Assembly (NCBI RefSeq): GCF_000733775.1 | Contig: NZ_JPOE01000002.1 | Location: forward strand, 434,001-498,000 | DNA from: Thiomonas sp. FB-Cd | GTDB taxonomy: Bacteria; Pseudomonadota; Gammaproteobacteria; Burkholderiales; Burkholderiaceae_C | Length of the DNA stretch: 64,000 nt | Direction of reading: 5' to 3' | Shown here: positions 41,400-50,583 of the stretch, piece by piece | Layout of the letters: each line of letters opens with the position of its first letter | Numbering within the stretch: position 1 is the stretch's first letter | Made by a program: the position numbers and the translations under genes | The notes under the pieces: generated by a model | The model's database searches: none | What the model saw: only the letters and a program-made list of their open reading frames with translations | What the model was told of the DNA's origin: nothing

Positions 41400-43031
41400 A
41401 TGAGCGCCGTGCTCGATCCTGCGCGTGCAGGGACCCCTGCTGCCGATCATGCCCATGACCATCCCCGCGGGTGGCAGCGTTGGCTTTTTTCTACCAATCA
41501 CAAGGACATTGGCACGATGTATCTTGTGTACGCGCTGGCGATGTTGTTTGTTGGCGGGGTGTTGGCACTCGGTATTCGTGCGGAGTTGTTTGAGCCGGGT
41601 ATCCAGTTTCTCAATCCCCAGTTGTATCTGTCATTTTCCACGATGCACGGCCTGATCATGATTTTCATGGCTGTGATGCCCGCGCTCACCGGGCTTGCCA
41701 ACTGGATGATCCCGCTGCAGATCGGGGCGCCGGACATGGCCTTTCCGCGCATGAATAATCTCAGTTTCTGGCTGCTCATCCCTGCTGCACTCCTCGGGGT
41801 GGCGGCCTTTTTCGTACCAGGCGGCGCCCCTGACGTGGGTTGGACCCTGTATGCGCCGCTTACGGTTCAGCAAGGCATGGGCATGGATCTGGTGATCTTC
41901 GCCGTGCACATCCTTGGTGCCTCGTCAATCATGGGGTCGATCAATATCATCGTCACGATCTTGAACATGCGCGCACCCGGCATGAGCTTGATGAAGATGC
42001 CGATGTTTGCCTGGACTTGGCTGATTACGGCTTATTTGCTGATCGCAATCATGCCTGTGCTGGCGGGCGCGGTGACCATGACATTGACGGACCGCCACTT
42101 TGGCACAAGCTTCTTCAATGCGGCCGGCGGCGGTGACCCGGTTCTTTATCAGCACCTGTTCTGGTTCATGGGGCACCCTGAGGTGTATGTGCTGATCCTG
42201 CCGTCATTTGGCATCATGAGCACCGTGGTGCCCACCTTTTCGCGCAAGCCCCTGTTTGGCTACAGTTCGATGGTCTATGCAACGGCATCCATCGCTATTT
42301 TGTCGTTCATCGTCTGGGCGCACCACATGTTCACGGCGGGCATGCCAACGTTCGGCCAGTTGTTCTTCATGTACGCCACCATGCTCATTGCAGTGCCAAC
42401 AGGAGTGAAGATTTTTAACTGGGTCGCGACGATGTGGCGTGGGTCGCTGAGTTTTGAGACCCCGATGTTGTTTGCCATTGGCTTCATCATCGTCTTCTTG
42501 ATCGGAGGCTTCACGGGCTTGGTATTGGCGCTGGCGCCGATCGACGTCCAGGTGCATAACACCTACTACGTGGTTTCACATTTTCACTACACGATGGTGG
42601 CTGGTGCACTTTTTGCGATTTTTATGGCCTTTTATTACTGGTCACCGAAATGGACAGGCACGCGATACAACGAGCGCGCTGGGCAGGTCCACTTCTGGCT
42701 GTCGATGATTGGCTTCAACCTGACGTTCTTCCCGCAGTTTTTCCTGGGCCTGGGCGGCATGGTGCGGCGCTACGCGGACTATCCCTTGCAGTTCACGGAT
42801 TTCAATCAACTGTCGTCGATCGGCTCCCTGATCTTCGGGTTGGCTCAGGTGTACTTTCTCTTCGCCGTGGTGCTGCCCGTGGTGCGTCGGCATGGTGAGA
42901 AAGCCCCGCAGCGACCTTGGGAGGGGGCACACGGCCTGGAGTGGGAAGTGCCTTCACCTGCGCCGTTCCACACCTATTCGACCCCTCCAAAGCTGGACCA
43001 AACAGCAACGAGAGTTCTTGCAGGCGAATAA
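41400..43031 (+). CDS. ctaD: aa3-type cytochrome c oxidase subunit I
   Basis: Catalytic inner-membrane subunit of the heme-copper oxidase that reduces oxygen to water and pumps protons. The 543-residue product has twelve hydrophobic segments. Heme and copper ligands are visible: TMHGLIMIF (heme a), GHPEVY (CuB His, K-channel Glu and Tyr cross-link, A1 type), WAHHMF (CuB pair) and SHFHYTMVAGA (heme a3 and a). The N-terminus KDIGTMYLVYA is typical. It lies upstream of, and is separated from, the subunit II gene by an FNR-type regulator. No subunit III or assembly gene (ctaG) is nearby, unlike the usual ctaC-D-G-E order. Confidence 0.97.
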   Translation: MSAVLDPARAGTPAADHAHDHPRGWQRWLFSTNHKDIGTMYLVYALAMLFVGGVLALGIRAELFEPGIQFLNPQLYLSFSTMHGLIMIFMAVMPALTGLANWMIPLQIGAPDMAFPRMNNLSFWLLIPAALLGVAAFFVPGGAPDVGWTLYAPLTVQQGMGMDLVIFAVHILGASSIMGSINIIVTILNMRAPGMSLMKMPMFAWTWLITAYLLIAIMPVLAGAVTMTLTDRHFGTSFFNAAGGGDPVLYQHLFWFMGHPEVYVLILPSFGIMSTVVPTFSRKPLFGYSSMVYATASIAILSFIVWAHHMFTAGMPTFGQLFFMYATMLIAVPTGVKIFNWVATMWRGSLSFETPMLFAIGFIIVFLIGGFTGLVLALAPIDVQVHNTYYVVSHFHYTMVAGALFAIFMAFYYWSPKWTGTRYNERAGQVHFWLSMIGFNLTFFPQFFLGLGGMVRRYADYPLQFTDFNQLSSIGSLIFGLAQVYFLFAVVLPVVRRHGEKAPQRPWEGAHGLEWEVPSPAPFHTYSTPPKLDQTATRVLAGE

Positions 43032-43121
43032 CTTGCTAGCCCCGACGACGATCGCCGTCCCATGCGAGGCGGACGCTTGTCGCTGGGTGGCTGCACATAT
43101 CTCCACTCAAGGCTTTTCCCC

Positions 43122-43805
43122 ATGACCGCACCGTGCCATGCCTGCTCCAATCGGGCGACGTGTGGACTCTTGGGACTCTTGGGGGACGCACGCAATAATC
43201 CGCAGGCGAGGATTCAGATCGACGAATATCGTGCCGACGCCGTGATCCCCGTTCACCCAGCACATTTATACGTCGTCAGATCTGGGGCAGTCAAAGCGGT
43301 CTGGAATGCAGTTGGTCGTGCGGCTGAAACGGTCATTGAATTCAGCTTGCCCGGACAATTGTTCGGACTCGAAGCGCAAGTTGATGCGCAGACTCTCGAG
43401 AAGCATTTCAGGGCGTCGGTCGCCATGACATGTGTCTGCAGCATCGGATGCGCTATCAAGGGAAAGAGCCGCCCTTCGAAGGAATTATGCGAACGATTCA
43501 ATGCCGCGCTTGCCAGTCGGATTGGATCGACGTACAGGCATACGCGCGTCATCCAAGCTGCGGCGCAGGCTCGCGTGGCGGAGTACATGATGCAAGTTCT
43601 CCAAGCGGCTGGGGCGCGCGGCGTCTGCATACCCCGAAGCCTGCCAAATGTGCCCCGGTCGGATATCGCCAGTTACTTGCGTTTGCGCACGGAGACGCTC
43701 AGCCGTGTCTTATCGCAGTTTAGGAAAGAGGGGTGGATACGCGGGCCGATTCATCGCATCGAGGTCCTCGAACCGGATGCCATTGCGGCGCTTAGGGAGC
43801 CGTAG
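43122..43805 (+). CDS. FNR-type [4Fe-4S] oxygen-sensing regulator
   Basis: Crp/Fnr protein of 227 residues from the ATG at 43122. The N-terminus has C5-x2-C8-x5-C14, exactly the FNR cluster spacing, and further cysteines at 104, 106 and 110 offer the fourth ligand. The C-terminal winged helix (VPRSDIASYLRLRTETLSRVL in part) keeps the E-T-L-S-R recognition pattern. The middle domain is shorter and more divergent than in the other two paralogues. It sits 90 bases after ctaD and 351 before ctaC, so it may be cotranscribed with the oxidase. A role in tuning oxidase expression is inferred. Confidence 0.88.
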   Translation: MTAPCHACSNRATCGLLGLLGDARNNPQARIQIDEYRADAVIPVHPAHLYVVRSGAVKAVWNAVGRAAETVIEFSLPGQLFGLEAQVDAQTLEKHFRASVAMTCVCSIGCAIKGKSRPSKELCERFNAALASRIGSTYRHTRVIQAAAQARVAEYMMQVLQAAGARGVCIPRSLPNVPRSDIASYLRLRTETLSRVLSQFRKEGWIRGPIHRIEVLEPDAIAALREP

Positions 43806-43843
43806 GGAGAGAAGGCTCCGGAATTTTCGACCGGTCATTTGAT

Positions 43844-43864
43844 AGCGCCCGGATTGCGCTTTTT
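43844..43864 (+). terminator. probable terminator after the FNR-type gene
   Basis: Stem AGCGC/GCGCT with a seven-base loop followed by TTTTT, 39 bases after the stop codon. The stem is short (5 bp) so strength is uncertain. It would separate ctaD-fnr from ctaC. Confidence 0.5.
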
Positions 43865-44156
43865 GGGGGACAGATGACGGGCGCAACGCCGCAATCGAAA
43901 CTGGACTTGCGCACCGCCTGCTTGGTCTTGGACGCGATTAGTCAGCCGCAAGGCCTTGGGCTTTTTTGGAAGGGGCGCGGTCTGTCGTGTACATGTGAAC
44001 CTGGGGACTCGAGATTTCAGGCGGGGGCAAGCGGGCGTTTGTCGGACGCTACACCCGTGGGGAGCGGCGCGAGAAGCTGGCGCGGGATTTGCGGCGGGCA
44101 TTGCTGGCGGCGTGAGGCGAGCGGCAAGAATCATTTTCAATAAGGTGACATTCGCG
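43865..44156. other. gap before ctaC without a supported gene
   Basis: About 290 bases. An open frame of 89 codons begins at 43874 but has no recognisable domain. Nothing like an FNR box was found here. A weak AAGG lies 11 bases before the ctaC start. Confidence 0.45.
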
Positions 44157-45005
44157 ATGAAACTGAAGCACTATGTGACGGCGGCCTCGGCCTTGTTTGT
44201 TTGCACGGCGTTTGCCGACCAGAGTCTGCCGGGGGGGCCGCAGGTCAACGGCATTGATTTTCAGCATCCGGTGACGAGCATTGCGCGCGACCAGCGCGAT
44301 CTGAACTACATGGTGATGCTGATTTGTCTGGGGATCGGCATTTTGGTGTTTGGGGTGATGTTTTATTCGGTGTTCAAGCACCGCAAGTCCAAGGGGGCGG
44401 TGGCGTCGCAGTTTCACGAGAGCACAACGGTGGAGATTGTGTGGACGGTGGTGCCGCTGCTCATTGTGATTGCCATGGTGATTCCGGCGACGAAGACGGT
44501 GGTGGCGCAGCAGAACGTGTCGGACTCGTACATGACGGTGAAGGTCACGGGTTATCAGTGGAAGTGGGGATACGACTACGTGGACGGTCCGGGCAAGGGC
44601 ATTGCCTTTTACTCGACGTTGACCACGCCGATGTCGGAGATTTACGGCAGCGCGCCCAAGCCGGACAATTATTTGCTGCAGGTTGATCATCCGCTGGTGG
44701 TGCCGGTGGACAAGAAGATCCGGATTCTGACCACGTCGATGGACGTTTTGCACGGTTGGTACGTGCCGTCGTTCGGGGTGCAGATGGATGCCATCCCGGG
44801 GTTCATCCGTGAAACCTGGTTCAAGGCTGATCAGGTGGGTACCTATTACGGCCAGTGCGCGCAGGTTTGCGGCAAGGGTCACGCCTTCATGCCCATTGTG
44901 GTCAAGGTCATGTCGCAGCCCGATTACGACAATTGGGTCAAAACCGAGCAGGCCACGCTGAAGAAGGATGGCGGCGCCCTGGCCCCTTCCGGAGCGACGA
45001 GCTGA
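44157..45005 (+). CDS. ctaC: cytochrome c oxidase subunit II
   Basis: Carries the CuA centre that takes electrons from cytochrome c. The 282-residue product has a signal peptide (about 1-20, VCTAFA), two membrane helices (about 48-68 and 90-112) and a periplasmic cupredoxin domain with the CuA motif CAQVCGKGHAFM and the conserved DVLHGWYVPSFG. There is no fused cytochrome c domain. Codon use is unusual for the window: valine, threonine, proline and serine codons end very often in G (GTG, ACG, CCG, TCG). Start at 44157; the longer upstream frame adds no family sequence. Confidence 0.95.
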   Translation: MKLKHYVTAASALFVCTAFADQSLPGGPQVNGIDFQHPVTSIARDQRDLNYMVMLICLGIGILVFGVMFYSVFKHRKSKGAVASQFHESTTVEIVWTVVPLLIVIAMVIPATKTVVAQQNVSDSYMTVKVTGYQWKWGYDYVDGPGKGIAFYSTLTTPMSEIYGSAPKPDNYLLQVDHPLVVPVDKKIRILTTSMDVLHGWYVPSFGVQMDAIPGFIRETWFKADQVGTYYGQCAQVCGKGHAFMPIVVKVMSQPDYDNWVKTEQATLKKDGGALAPSGATS

Positions 45006-45494
45006 TCGTCAAGACTGCGCTTGCATAGGTCGCTTGGCGGGCTTCGAGCTTTGAAGATGCCGAACTCAAGCGTGAGGTCGCGGGCTTCCCATGATTACCC
45101 GCCCGCATACTCCAGGGCTGTCCGCTGCACTTGATCAAGTACTCCATAAGCTCCGTCCTTGAAGGGCGGTGAAGGATGGCGTGGATGCCACAGCCATCCT
45201 TTTGGCGCTTGCGCGGGATTTTGTGGACTGCCTATTTAACCTAGATGCTACGGGCGGGAGATACCCGGAGCGTCGGTGAAGTCATTGGTGTAGCCATGCC
45301 GGCAGCAGCGGAGCTCACCGAAGCAGCTCAGGGGTAGCTTGGCGCTATGCCACACCTACGCGCTGCAGGACTCGCCGTCCTTGCCGCACAAGCGGTGGCT
45401 GCAGGCGAAGGGCTAGGCGATGGCCAATGCTGATTCGCTGGATTGGGTGACGGTCCTTTGGCATATGGCGCGCTGCGACCGAGTCAAATTTGGC
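45006..45494. other. gap with hairpins between ctaC and ppdC
   Basis: About 490 bases between convergent genes, no supported gene. Visible structures are GCGGGC/GCCCGC (45080, 45101), a perfect 12-base palindrome ACTTGATCAAGT (45129-45140), CCGTCCTT/AAGGGCGG (about 45154-45170), and a 9-bp stem AAGGATGGC/GCCATCCTT (45172-45201) running into four T residues, a possible terminator. The CCGTCCTT..AAGGGCGG type of hairpin recalls IS200/IS605 ends, but no transposase remnant lies beside it. Confidence 0.4.
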
Positions 45495-47138
45495 TCATTC
45501 CTCGGGGGTGCCGGTGGATAGCCGCCGCACGGCGTGTACGAAGCGCTCCAGGGTTGGTGACAGTACTCCCGGAGCTAGCCTTATGTCCAGCAACTGAAAC
45601 CGCCCGCGTGTGGCGTGCGCATGCTTCAGCGCGCTTTTGAGTTCCGCGCGGGTGCGAACCACGACGCCATCGCCTCCCATACCCGCCGCCATGGACGCAA
45701 AGTCCCAGGCTGGCAGCGTATTGAATCGCGCCGAAGGCTCAAACACGTGCAACATCTCCCAAGCGGCGTTATTGAACACGAGCACGATCGGATCCCAACC
45801 GTAGTGAGAGGCGTTTCCCAATTCCCACCCGGTCATTTGAAAGGCGCCGTCACCCACCAGAATAATGGGTCGTTGCCCAGTTGCCGCTTGCAAGCCAAGG
45901 CCGGCTGGTACGCCATAGCCCATTGTTGCGTAGTAACCGGGCGCAATCATCTCGGCGGGGCCTATGTCCATGGCCGTGAATAAACAGTCCCCGACATCGC
46001 TGGCCAGCGGCATCGACCCGTGTTGGCGGATCAGAGCGTTGACGGCCGCGGCGATGTCAATGGGCGCGACTGGCGAGTCATCCGCGACCCAGGCACCAGC
46101 AGGCAAAGTGTCCGCTCGCGGTGTCGCAACCACATGGGCATCGATCGGAGTCCGTTCCAGCATTGCGTCAATAAGCGCCGTGAGTGGTAGGTCCGGATAA
46201 ACATGGTGGCCCATCACGACACGCCCCTCAAGCGCCTGGATGGCATGGCGAAGATCAATGCGTTGGGCCGACACGGCAAAGTTGGTGTCGGACACGATGA
46301 CCCCGAGCAGCAGAAGCGCGTCAGAGCTTTCGACCAGCGCAGTGATCGACGGATCTCCCGCGAGACCAAGGTAAGTGCCTCGCAGATCGGCCGCGGATTC
46401 TGCCAGTAGCCCGCGTCCCATGAAACTAGTCACCACAGGAATGCCAAGCCTGCGCGCAAGCTCAGCCACGCGGGATTCCAGTGCGTACCTTCGCACCTCC
46501 ACGCCGACCATCAAGACCGGATGCTGCGCGTCCTTAAGGCGGGCCAGGAGTTCAGCAGCGCAGGTGTCCAACGCCTCTTGATCAGGTTTTGGCAAAGGCA
46601 GCGTGGGAACTTCATCGCAGGTCCGCGAAGGCATATCTCGCGGGATTTCGATGTAGACGGGGCGCGAGGCGCGTAGCGCCGTGTCCAAAACTCGGGCGAT
46701 CAATTCAGGCGCGGCCGACGGGTCATCCAGTCGTACGCGGTCCGCGGTGATCTCCTGATAGATCTTCCATTGGGAGTCGAGAGTTTTGACTTGGTGGTGC
46801 AGGAGAAAGCCGCTGGCAGCCTCATGCGTCGCTGGTGCCCCAGAAATTACGACGACGGGAACTCGCTCAGCGTAGGCGCCTGCCACCGCATTGATCATGT
46901 TCAGAGCTCCGGCGCCATAGGTGACGGCCGCCACCCCAAGGCCACCGCGCACGCGCGCCGAAGCATCCGCGGCGAAGCCAACGCCGGGTTCGTGGGAGAA
47001 GGTGTAGAGCGGCAGCACAGCGCTGCGCTCGAATTCGCGAAACAGTGGCAGGGCAAAGTCGCCTGGAATTCCGAATATCTCCGTAGCTCCCCGTTGCCTG
47101 AGGGCTTGAAGCAACCGTTCCGTCAATGTAGATGGCAT
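45495..47138 (-). CDS. ThDP-dependent phenylpyruvate/indolepyruvate decarboxylase
   Basis: Thiamine diphosphate enzyme of 547 residues. The N-terminal ThDP domain has the glutamate in FSHEPGVGFAADASARV and GALNMINAVAGAYAERVPVVVISG in part. The C-terminal ThDP motif is GDGAFQMTGWELGN...NN. The pattern fits 2-oxoacid decarboxylases of the IpdC/PpdC group, which make phenylacetaldehyde or indoleacetaldehyde. The ATG at 47138 follows GAGGAG at 8 bases. It is the last gene of the minus-strand nrdD-nrdG-ubiU-V-T run, 125 bases after ubiT, and may have its own promoter. It could serve fermentative disposal of aromatic keto acids; this is inference. Exact substrate is unknown. Confidence 0.85.
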   Translation of the reverse strand: MPSTLTERLLQALRQRGATEIFGIPGDFALPLFREFERSAVLPLYTFSHEPGVGFAADASARVRGGLGVAAVTYGAGALNMINAVAGAYAERVPVVVISGAPATHEAASGFLLHHQVKTLDSQWKIYQEITADRVRLDDPSAAPELIARVLDTALRASRPVYIEIPRDMPSRTCDEVPTLPLPKPDQEALDTCAAELLARLKDAQHPVLMVGVEVRRYALESRVAELARRLGIPVVTSFMGRGLLAESAADLRGTYLGLAGDPSITALVESSDALLLLGVIVSDTNFAVSAQRIDLRHAIQALEGRVVMGHHVYPDLPLTALIDAMLERTPIDAHVVATPRADTLPAGAWVADDSPVAPIDIAAAVNALIRQHGSMPLASDVGDCLFTAMDIGPAEMIAPGYYATMGYGVPAGLGLQAATGQRPIILVGDGAFQMTGWELGNASHYGWDPIVLVFNNAAWEMLHVFEPSARFNTLPAWDFASMAAGMGGDGVVVRTRAELKSALKHAHATRGRFQLLDIRLAPGVLSPTLERFVHAVRRLSTGTPEE

Positions 47139-47263
47139 TTCCTGCACTCCTCGAAGATCAGGTCACTGATGTTTTGCACCATAAGACATGGGGGACTCCA
47201 TGCGCCATCTCGAGATGGTTGCAGGCCGAACGGGGTCGACTTAAGGCGCTCGGGGTTCCCCCT

Positions 47264-47761
47264 TTACCCCCACAGTGGGCCAATGGCATCCAGTGTGTTT
47301 TTCAGCAGCAAACCGAATTCAGTGTCGCCCTCCATCACCAATGCTCGCTCAAAGAACAAGCGATCGGCGTCATCGACTCCTCTGGCGAGGCGCCAAAGGG
47401 CTACGCTTGTGCTGTGAATGGTCACAGCTGGGGTCGATTGCGATGGAGCCAAACCGAAGCCTCGCGCATTAAGTTGCAAACGCAGACGCAAGCCGAGATC
47501 CTGGAGCTCCACATGTACCGCTCGCCCGGACAGCGCCAAGCGGATCTCGGCATCCAAGTGTGGCAGTAAGACGCGATCAAGCACACGAGCCAGCGCAAAC
47601 GAGGGGGGCTGCGTCGGTAATGCGCGGATGATATTGCGCACCGGTTCGGGGACGGCGCCAGCCATGCGCACTGCAGTTGCACCCAGGCCATTGAGCCAAG
47701 ATCCAAAGATGAAGTCGTGTGTGCCGGTGGGTCCACGTTCGCGATCAAGCGGCAATGTCAT
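47264..47761 (-). CDS. ubiT: UbiT, SCP2-domain protein for O2-independent ubiquinone synthesis
   Basis: Lipid-binding accessory factor of the anaerobic ubiquinone route. The 165-residue product has an SCP2 sterol-carrier domain (about 60-150, LDAEIRLALSGRAVHVELQDLGLRLRLQLN in part, ending with a DTEFGLLLKNTLD motif). It lies 24 bases after ubiV, and the three genes ubiU-ubiV-ubiT are adjacent as in other proteobacteria that use the pathway. Confidence 0.9.
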   Translation of the reverse strand: MTLPLDRERGPTGTHDFIFGSWLNGLGATAVRMAGAVPEPVRNIIRALPTQPPSFALARVLDRVLLPHLDAEIRLALSGRAVHVELQDLGLRLRLQLNARGFGLAPSQSTPAVTIHSTSVALWRLARGVDDADRLFFERALVMEGDTEFGLLLKNTLDAIGPLWG

Positions 47762-47785
47762 GTTGCGGTTCCATCAAGGGGTTCT

Positions 47786-48766
47786 TTAGGCATCATAGAC
47801 TTCGCCGCCAGGTTCCACAAAATGCATCCCCGGATGGCGGTAGATATAGCCATTAACCAATGTCCCTGGCAAGGGAAGAGTGCGCAGGCTGGCCAGCGCG
47901 TCAATGGCTGATCCCCCGTGGTTGTAAACAGTATCGAAACACGAAAGCACATCCGTGAAGCGTTCGCTGCATGGTGAAAGGCGGACGCGCGAAACGCCAG
48001 CTTGGCGCAGACTGTTCGCCTCGCCAATAAGGGCCTGCATCCCTGCGGACTGGATCTGAGTGCCATTCAAGCTAAGAAAGGGCTCACCTTCGCTGCTGTT
48101 CAAGAGCAACCCATCCGCGTCATTGCGGCAGCGGAATTCACACGCATCCTTCGTCAAACGATGGTGTCGTGCGGTGAAGCATCGCGCCGAAAAAGACAAC
48201 GGTATCCGGCCGAAGGCCCACACTTCCGTGGCGACTTCGCCTGCAACTCCACGTACCCGATCATCAACGGGATTTACTTTGGCAATGGAGCTCAAAGGCA
48301 GTTCGGGAGGAGCGACCCAACGGCACGCACCCATTTCTGCGTGTTCCGTGAGTGCTTCGCGGTTGTAAACATTGATGTGGGGTCCAAGCACGAAAGGCAG
48401 GCTTTTCCCTTGCCCCTGTCGCACTTGGGCAATCGCCTCAAGCGCGGAGGCGTCACCAGCCTCCACGGCAAATTCCTCCTGCTCCGCAATAACGCGCACT
48501 GATCGCAACTCGCCTTCACTCATGATCAAGGCCTGAGAGGCCAGAACAACCTCTTTGCCAGCGCGGGTCAGATCGCGCCCCAGCGCAAGCCAGTCCGAAT
48601 GCTTCATTTCGTTGCGCCGCGAGCAGACGATCTCCCCCAACACGACGGTGTCGGCAGGACTGTCGGCGATGTGCTCATAGAAGTCGAGCAATGTGGACCG
48701 GGGCCACCAATATTGAAGTGGCCCGACGGTGATTGCGATTCTGGCGTGATTCATGGACTCGGGCAT
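47786..48766 (-). CDS. ubiV: UbiV, O2-independent ubiquinone hydroxylation protein
   Basis: U32-peptidase-like protein that, with UbiU, adds hydroxyl groups to the ubiquinone ring without oxygen. From the ATG at 48766 it has 326 residues. Cysteines at 48 (GEIVCSRR), 196 (SARCFTAR), 209 and 213 (DACEFRC) match the four [4Fe-4S] ligands known in E. coli UbiV, including the C-x3-C pair. An ATG four codons downstream (48754) is an alternative start. The longer upstream frame overlaps ubiU and is a shadow. Confidence 0.93.
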   Translation of the reverse strand: MPESMNHARIAITVGPLQYWWPRSTLLDFYEHIADSPADTVVLGEIVCSRRNEMKHSDWLALGRDLTRAGKEVVLASQALIMSEGELRSVRVIAEQEEFAVEAGDASALEAIAQVRQGQGKSLPFVLGPHINVYNREALTEHAEMGACRWVAPPELPLSSIAKVNPVDDRVRGVAGEVATEVWAFGRIPLSFSARCFTARHHRLTKDACEFRCRNDADGLLLNSSEGEPFLSLNGTQIQSAGMQALIGEANSLRQAGVSRVRLSPCSERFTDVLSCFDTVYNHGGSAIDALASLRTLPLPGTLVNGYIYRHPGMHFVEPGGEVYDA

Positions 48767-48809
48767 GGTGTGAATTCTCATGAGCGCGAAAAATTGACGG
48801 AACCCGGTG

Positions 48810-49823
48810 TTACCGCCACGGACGGTCATAAGCGCCAAGCGTATGCTGTTGGCCTTCGGCCCATCGACCAAGTTGGCTTGACCAGGTTTGCTGTACCGCG
48901 TACCGCTTGCCCGACGCAGCCAGGTCAATCGCAGCGCGCCAAACCCGCGTGACTTCGGCGACATAGCTGGGGCTACGTTGGCGGCCTTCGATCTTGATGG
49001 CTTTGACCCCGGCATCGACCAACTGGGGCAGGAGCTCGAGGGTGTTGAGACTTGTGGGCTCTTCAAGCGCGTAATCGTGCACGCCATTGACTTCGAAGCG
49101 GCCTTTGCATAGCGTGGGGTACGCACGCGGCTCATCTGGTGCATACCGATCAATCAGCACGCCATTCAGGCGAGCTTCCACGGCTCCGTGCTGATCAACC
49201 CAACGCACGGCAGACGGGGGCGAACAGACCCCAGCATTGTTGGGCGATGATCCTGTGGCATACGACGACAGTGCGCACCGCCCTTCCACCATCACACACA
49301 GACTTCCGAAGCCGAAGACCTCGATGTCCACGCTGGTGTGGCGAACGACATGCGCCACTTGTGACAGGGTCAGGACTCGCGGCAGCACGGCGCGCTGGAT
49401 GCCATAGCGTTGGCGGTAGAACTCGATGGCTGCGTAGCTCGTGGCCGAGGCCTGCACAGACAAGTGCAGACGTACCCCTGGATGATGCTGGTGGGCATAA
49501 GCCAGCACTGCAGTGTCAGCGACGATGAGCGCGTCGGCGCCGAGGTCAAGCGCTTGGTCGACCGCCCGAAACCAGGGTTTAGGGTCGCGTGCATCCGCAA
49601 AGGTATTGAGCGCCATGAACACCTGCGCGCCGCGTTCATGGGCGTACGCAATGCCTGCGCGGACCTGCGCTGCATCGAAGTTCAATCCAGCGAAATTGCG
49701 TGCATTCGTCGCATCACGCAGGCCCAGATAAACGGCATTTGCGCCTGCATCAACCGCCATCTGAAGGGCACGAAGGGATCCGGCCGGGCAGACCAGTTCG
49801 GGTTGGCTATGCGTGGTTGGCAT
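48810..49823 (-). CDS. ubiU: UbiU, O2-independent ubiquinone hydroxylation protein
   Basis: U32-family partner of UbiV, 337 residues. Cysteines at 176, 183, 200 and 239 have the same spacings (7, 17, 39) as the [4Fe-4S] ligands of E. coli UbiU. Other family features are ELVCPAGSLRALQMAVDAGANAVY in part at the N-terminus and KAIKIEGRQRSP near the end. It lies 49 bases after nrdG on the same strand, so anaerobic DNA precursor and quinone synthesis appear to share a transcript. Confidence 0.95.
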   Translation of the reverse strand: MPTTHSQPELVCPAGSLRALQMAVDAGANAVYLGLRDATNARNFAGLNFDAAQVRAGIAYAHERGAQVFMALNTFADARDPKPWFRAVDQALDLGADALIVADTAVLAYAHQHHPGVRLHLSVQASATSYAAIEFYRQRYGIQRAVLPRVLTLSQVAHVVRHTSVDIEVFGFGSLCVMVEGRCALSSYATGSSPNNAGVCSPPSAVRWVDQHGAVEARLNGVLIDRYAPDEPRAYPTLCKGRFEVNGVHDYALEEPTSLNTLELLPQLVDAGVKAIKIEGRQRSPSYVAEVTRVWRAAIDLAASGKRYAVQQTWSSQLGRWAEGQQHTLGAYDRPWR

Positions 49824-49872
49824 GGGAACTTTTCATGGAAGATTGAGAGAATCGCGAGGCATATGGGTCCCC

Positions 49873-50574
49873 TCAGGCTGCTTGGGCACCCAACTCGCGC
49901 AGCCCGACCCTAAGACCTCGCAGTGCTTTAAGCCGATCGGTAGGAAAACTTTGATCGACGGGCGCCCCATTGCGCATGAGTTGCGCAGGTAAGCGGCAGC
50001 CTTGCACTGTCCAACGACGCACACCTTGCGCGGCCAGTGCCGCTCCCATGGCAAGCAGCCTCTCCTGGCTATAGAGGCCAGCGTGCCAAGTGGTCCGGCA
50101 CTCGAATGCCACGCCGCTATCCAAGAGTTGGCCAAGAGACGCCTTGGCGCGTTCTCCGCTGCCCGGCACGCCAGTGAGCGTGTCGTAGCGATCCCATGGA
50201 GCTTTCACATCAAAGCCAACCCAATCGGCTATTGCAAGCACCTCCTTCAGGCGCTGGGGATACATGCCTGCTGTGTGCAGGCCAAGCTCAAACCCGAGGT
50301 CCCGCACCTGCGTCATCGCCTCTGGCAGAGCAGATTGCAAGGTGGGCTCGCCGCCGGAAAAAACAACTGCGTCGAGCAGGCCTCTGCGACGCTGCAAGAG
50401 GGCCAATATGGCGCTCCAATCGTGCGCAACCGGGGCGCCTGCTTCAAGCAGGTGTGGGTTGTGGCAATAGCCGCAGCGCCAAGGGCATCCCTGACAGAAA
50501 ACCACTGCTGCAAGCTTGCCCGGGAAGTCGATCGTGGTCATGGGAGTGAGCCCACCCACGCGCAGTGCCTCCAT
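49873..50574 (-). CDS. nrdG: anaerobic ribonucleotide reductase activating enzyme
   Basis: Radical SAM activase that makes the glycyl radical on class III ribonucleotide reductase. The 233-residue product has the C-x3-C-x2-C cluster motif (GCPWRCGYCHNP) and the glycine-rich SGGEPTLQ. The ATG at 50574 follows GAGG at 7 bases; a GTG two codons upstream is the alternative. It begins 9 bases after the separate glycyl-radical protein gene. Confidence 0.94.
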   Translation of the reverse strand: MEALRVGGLTPMTTIDFPGKLAAVVFCQGCPWRCGYCHNPHLLEAGAPVAHDWSAILALLQRRRGLLDAVVFSGGEPTLQSALPEAMTQVRDLGFELGLHTAGMYPQRLKEVLAIADWVGFDVKAPWDRYDTLTGVPGSGERAKASLGQLLDSGVAFECRTTWHAGLYSQERLLAMGAALAAQGVRRWTVQGCRLPAQLMRNGAPVDQSFPTDRLKALRGLRVGLRELGAQAA

Positions 50575-50583
50575 ACGCACGCC

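Noticed and set aside
43874..44143. 89-codon plus-strand frame before ctaC
   Set aside because: Starts near a GGGGGACAG sequence but has no recognised domain and cysteine/glycine-rich, random-looking content.
45129..45140. ACTTGATCAAGT considered as an FNR box
   Set aside because: It is a contiguous palindrome without the four-base spacer FNR requires, and lies between convergent gene ends.
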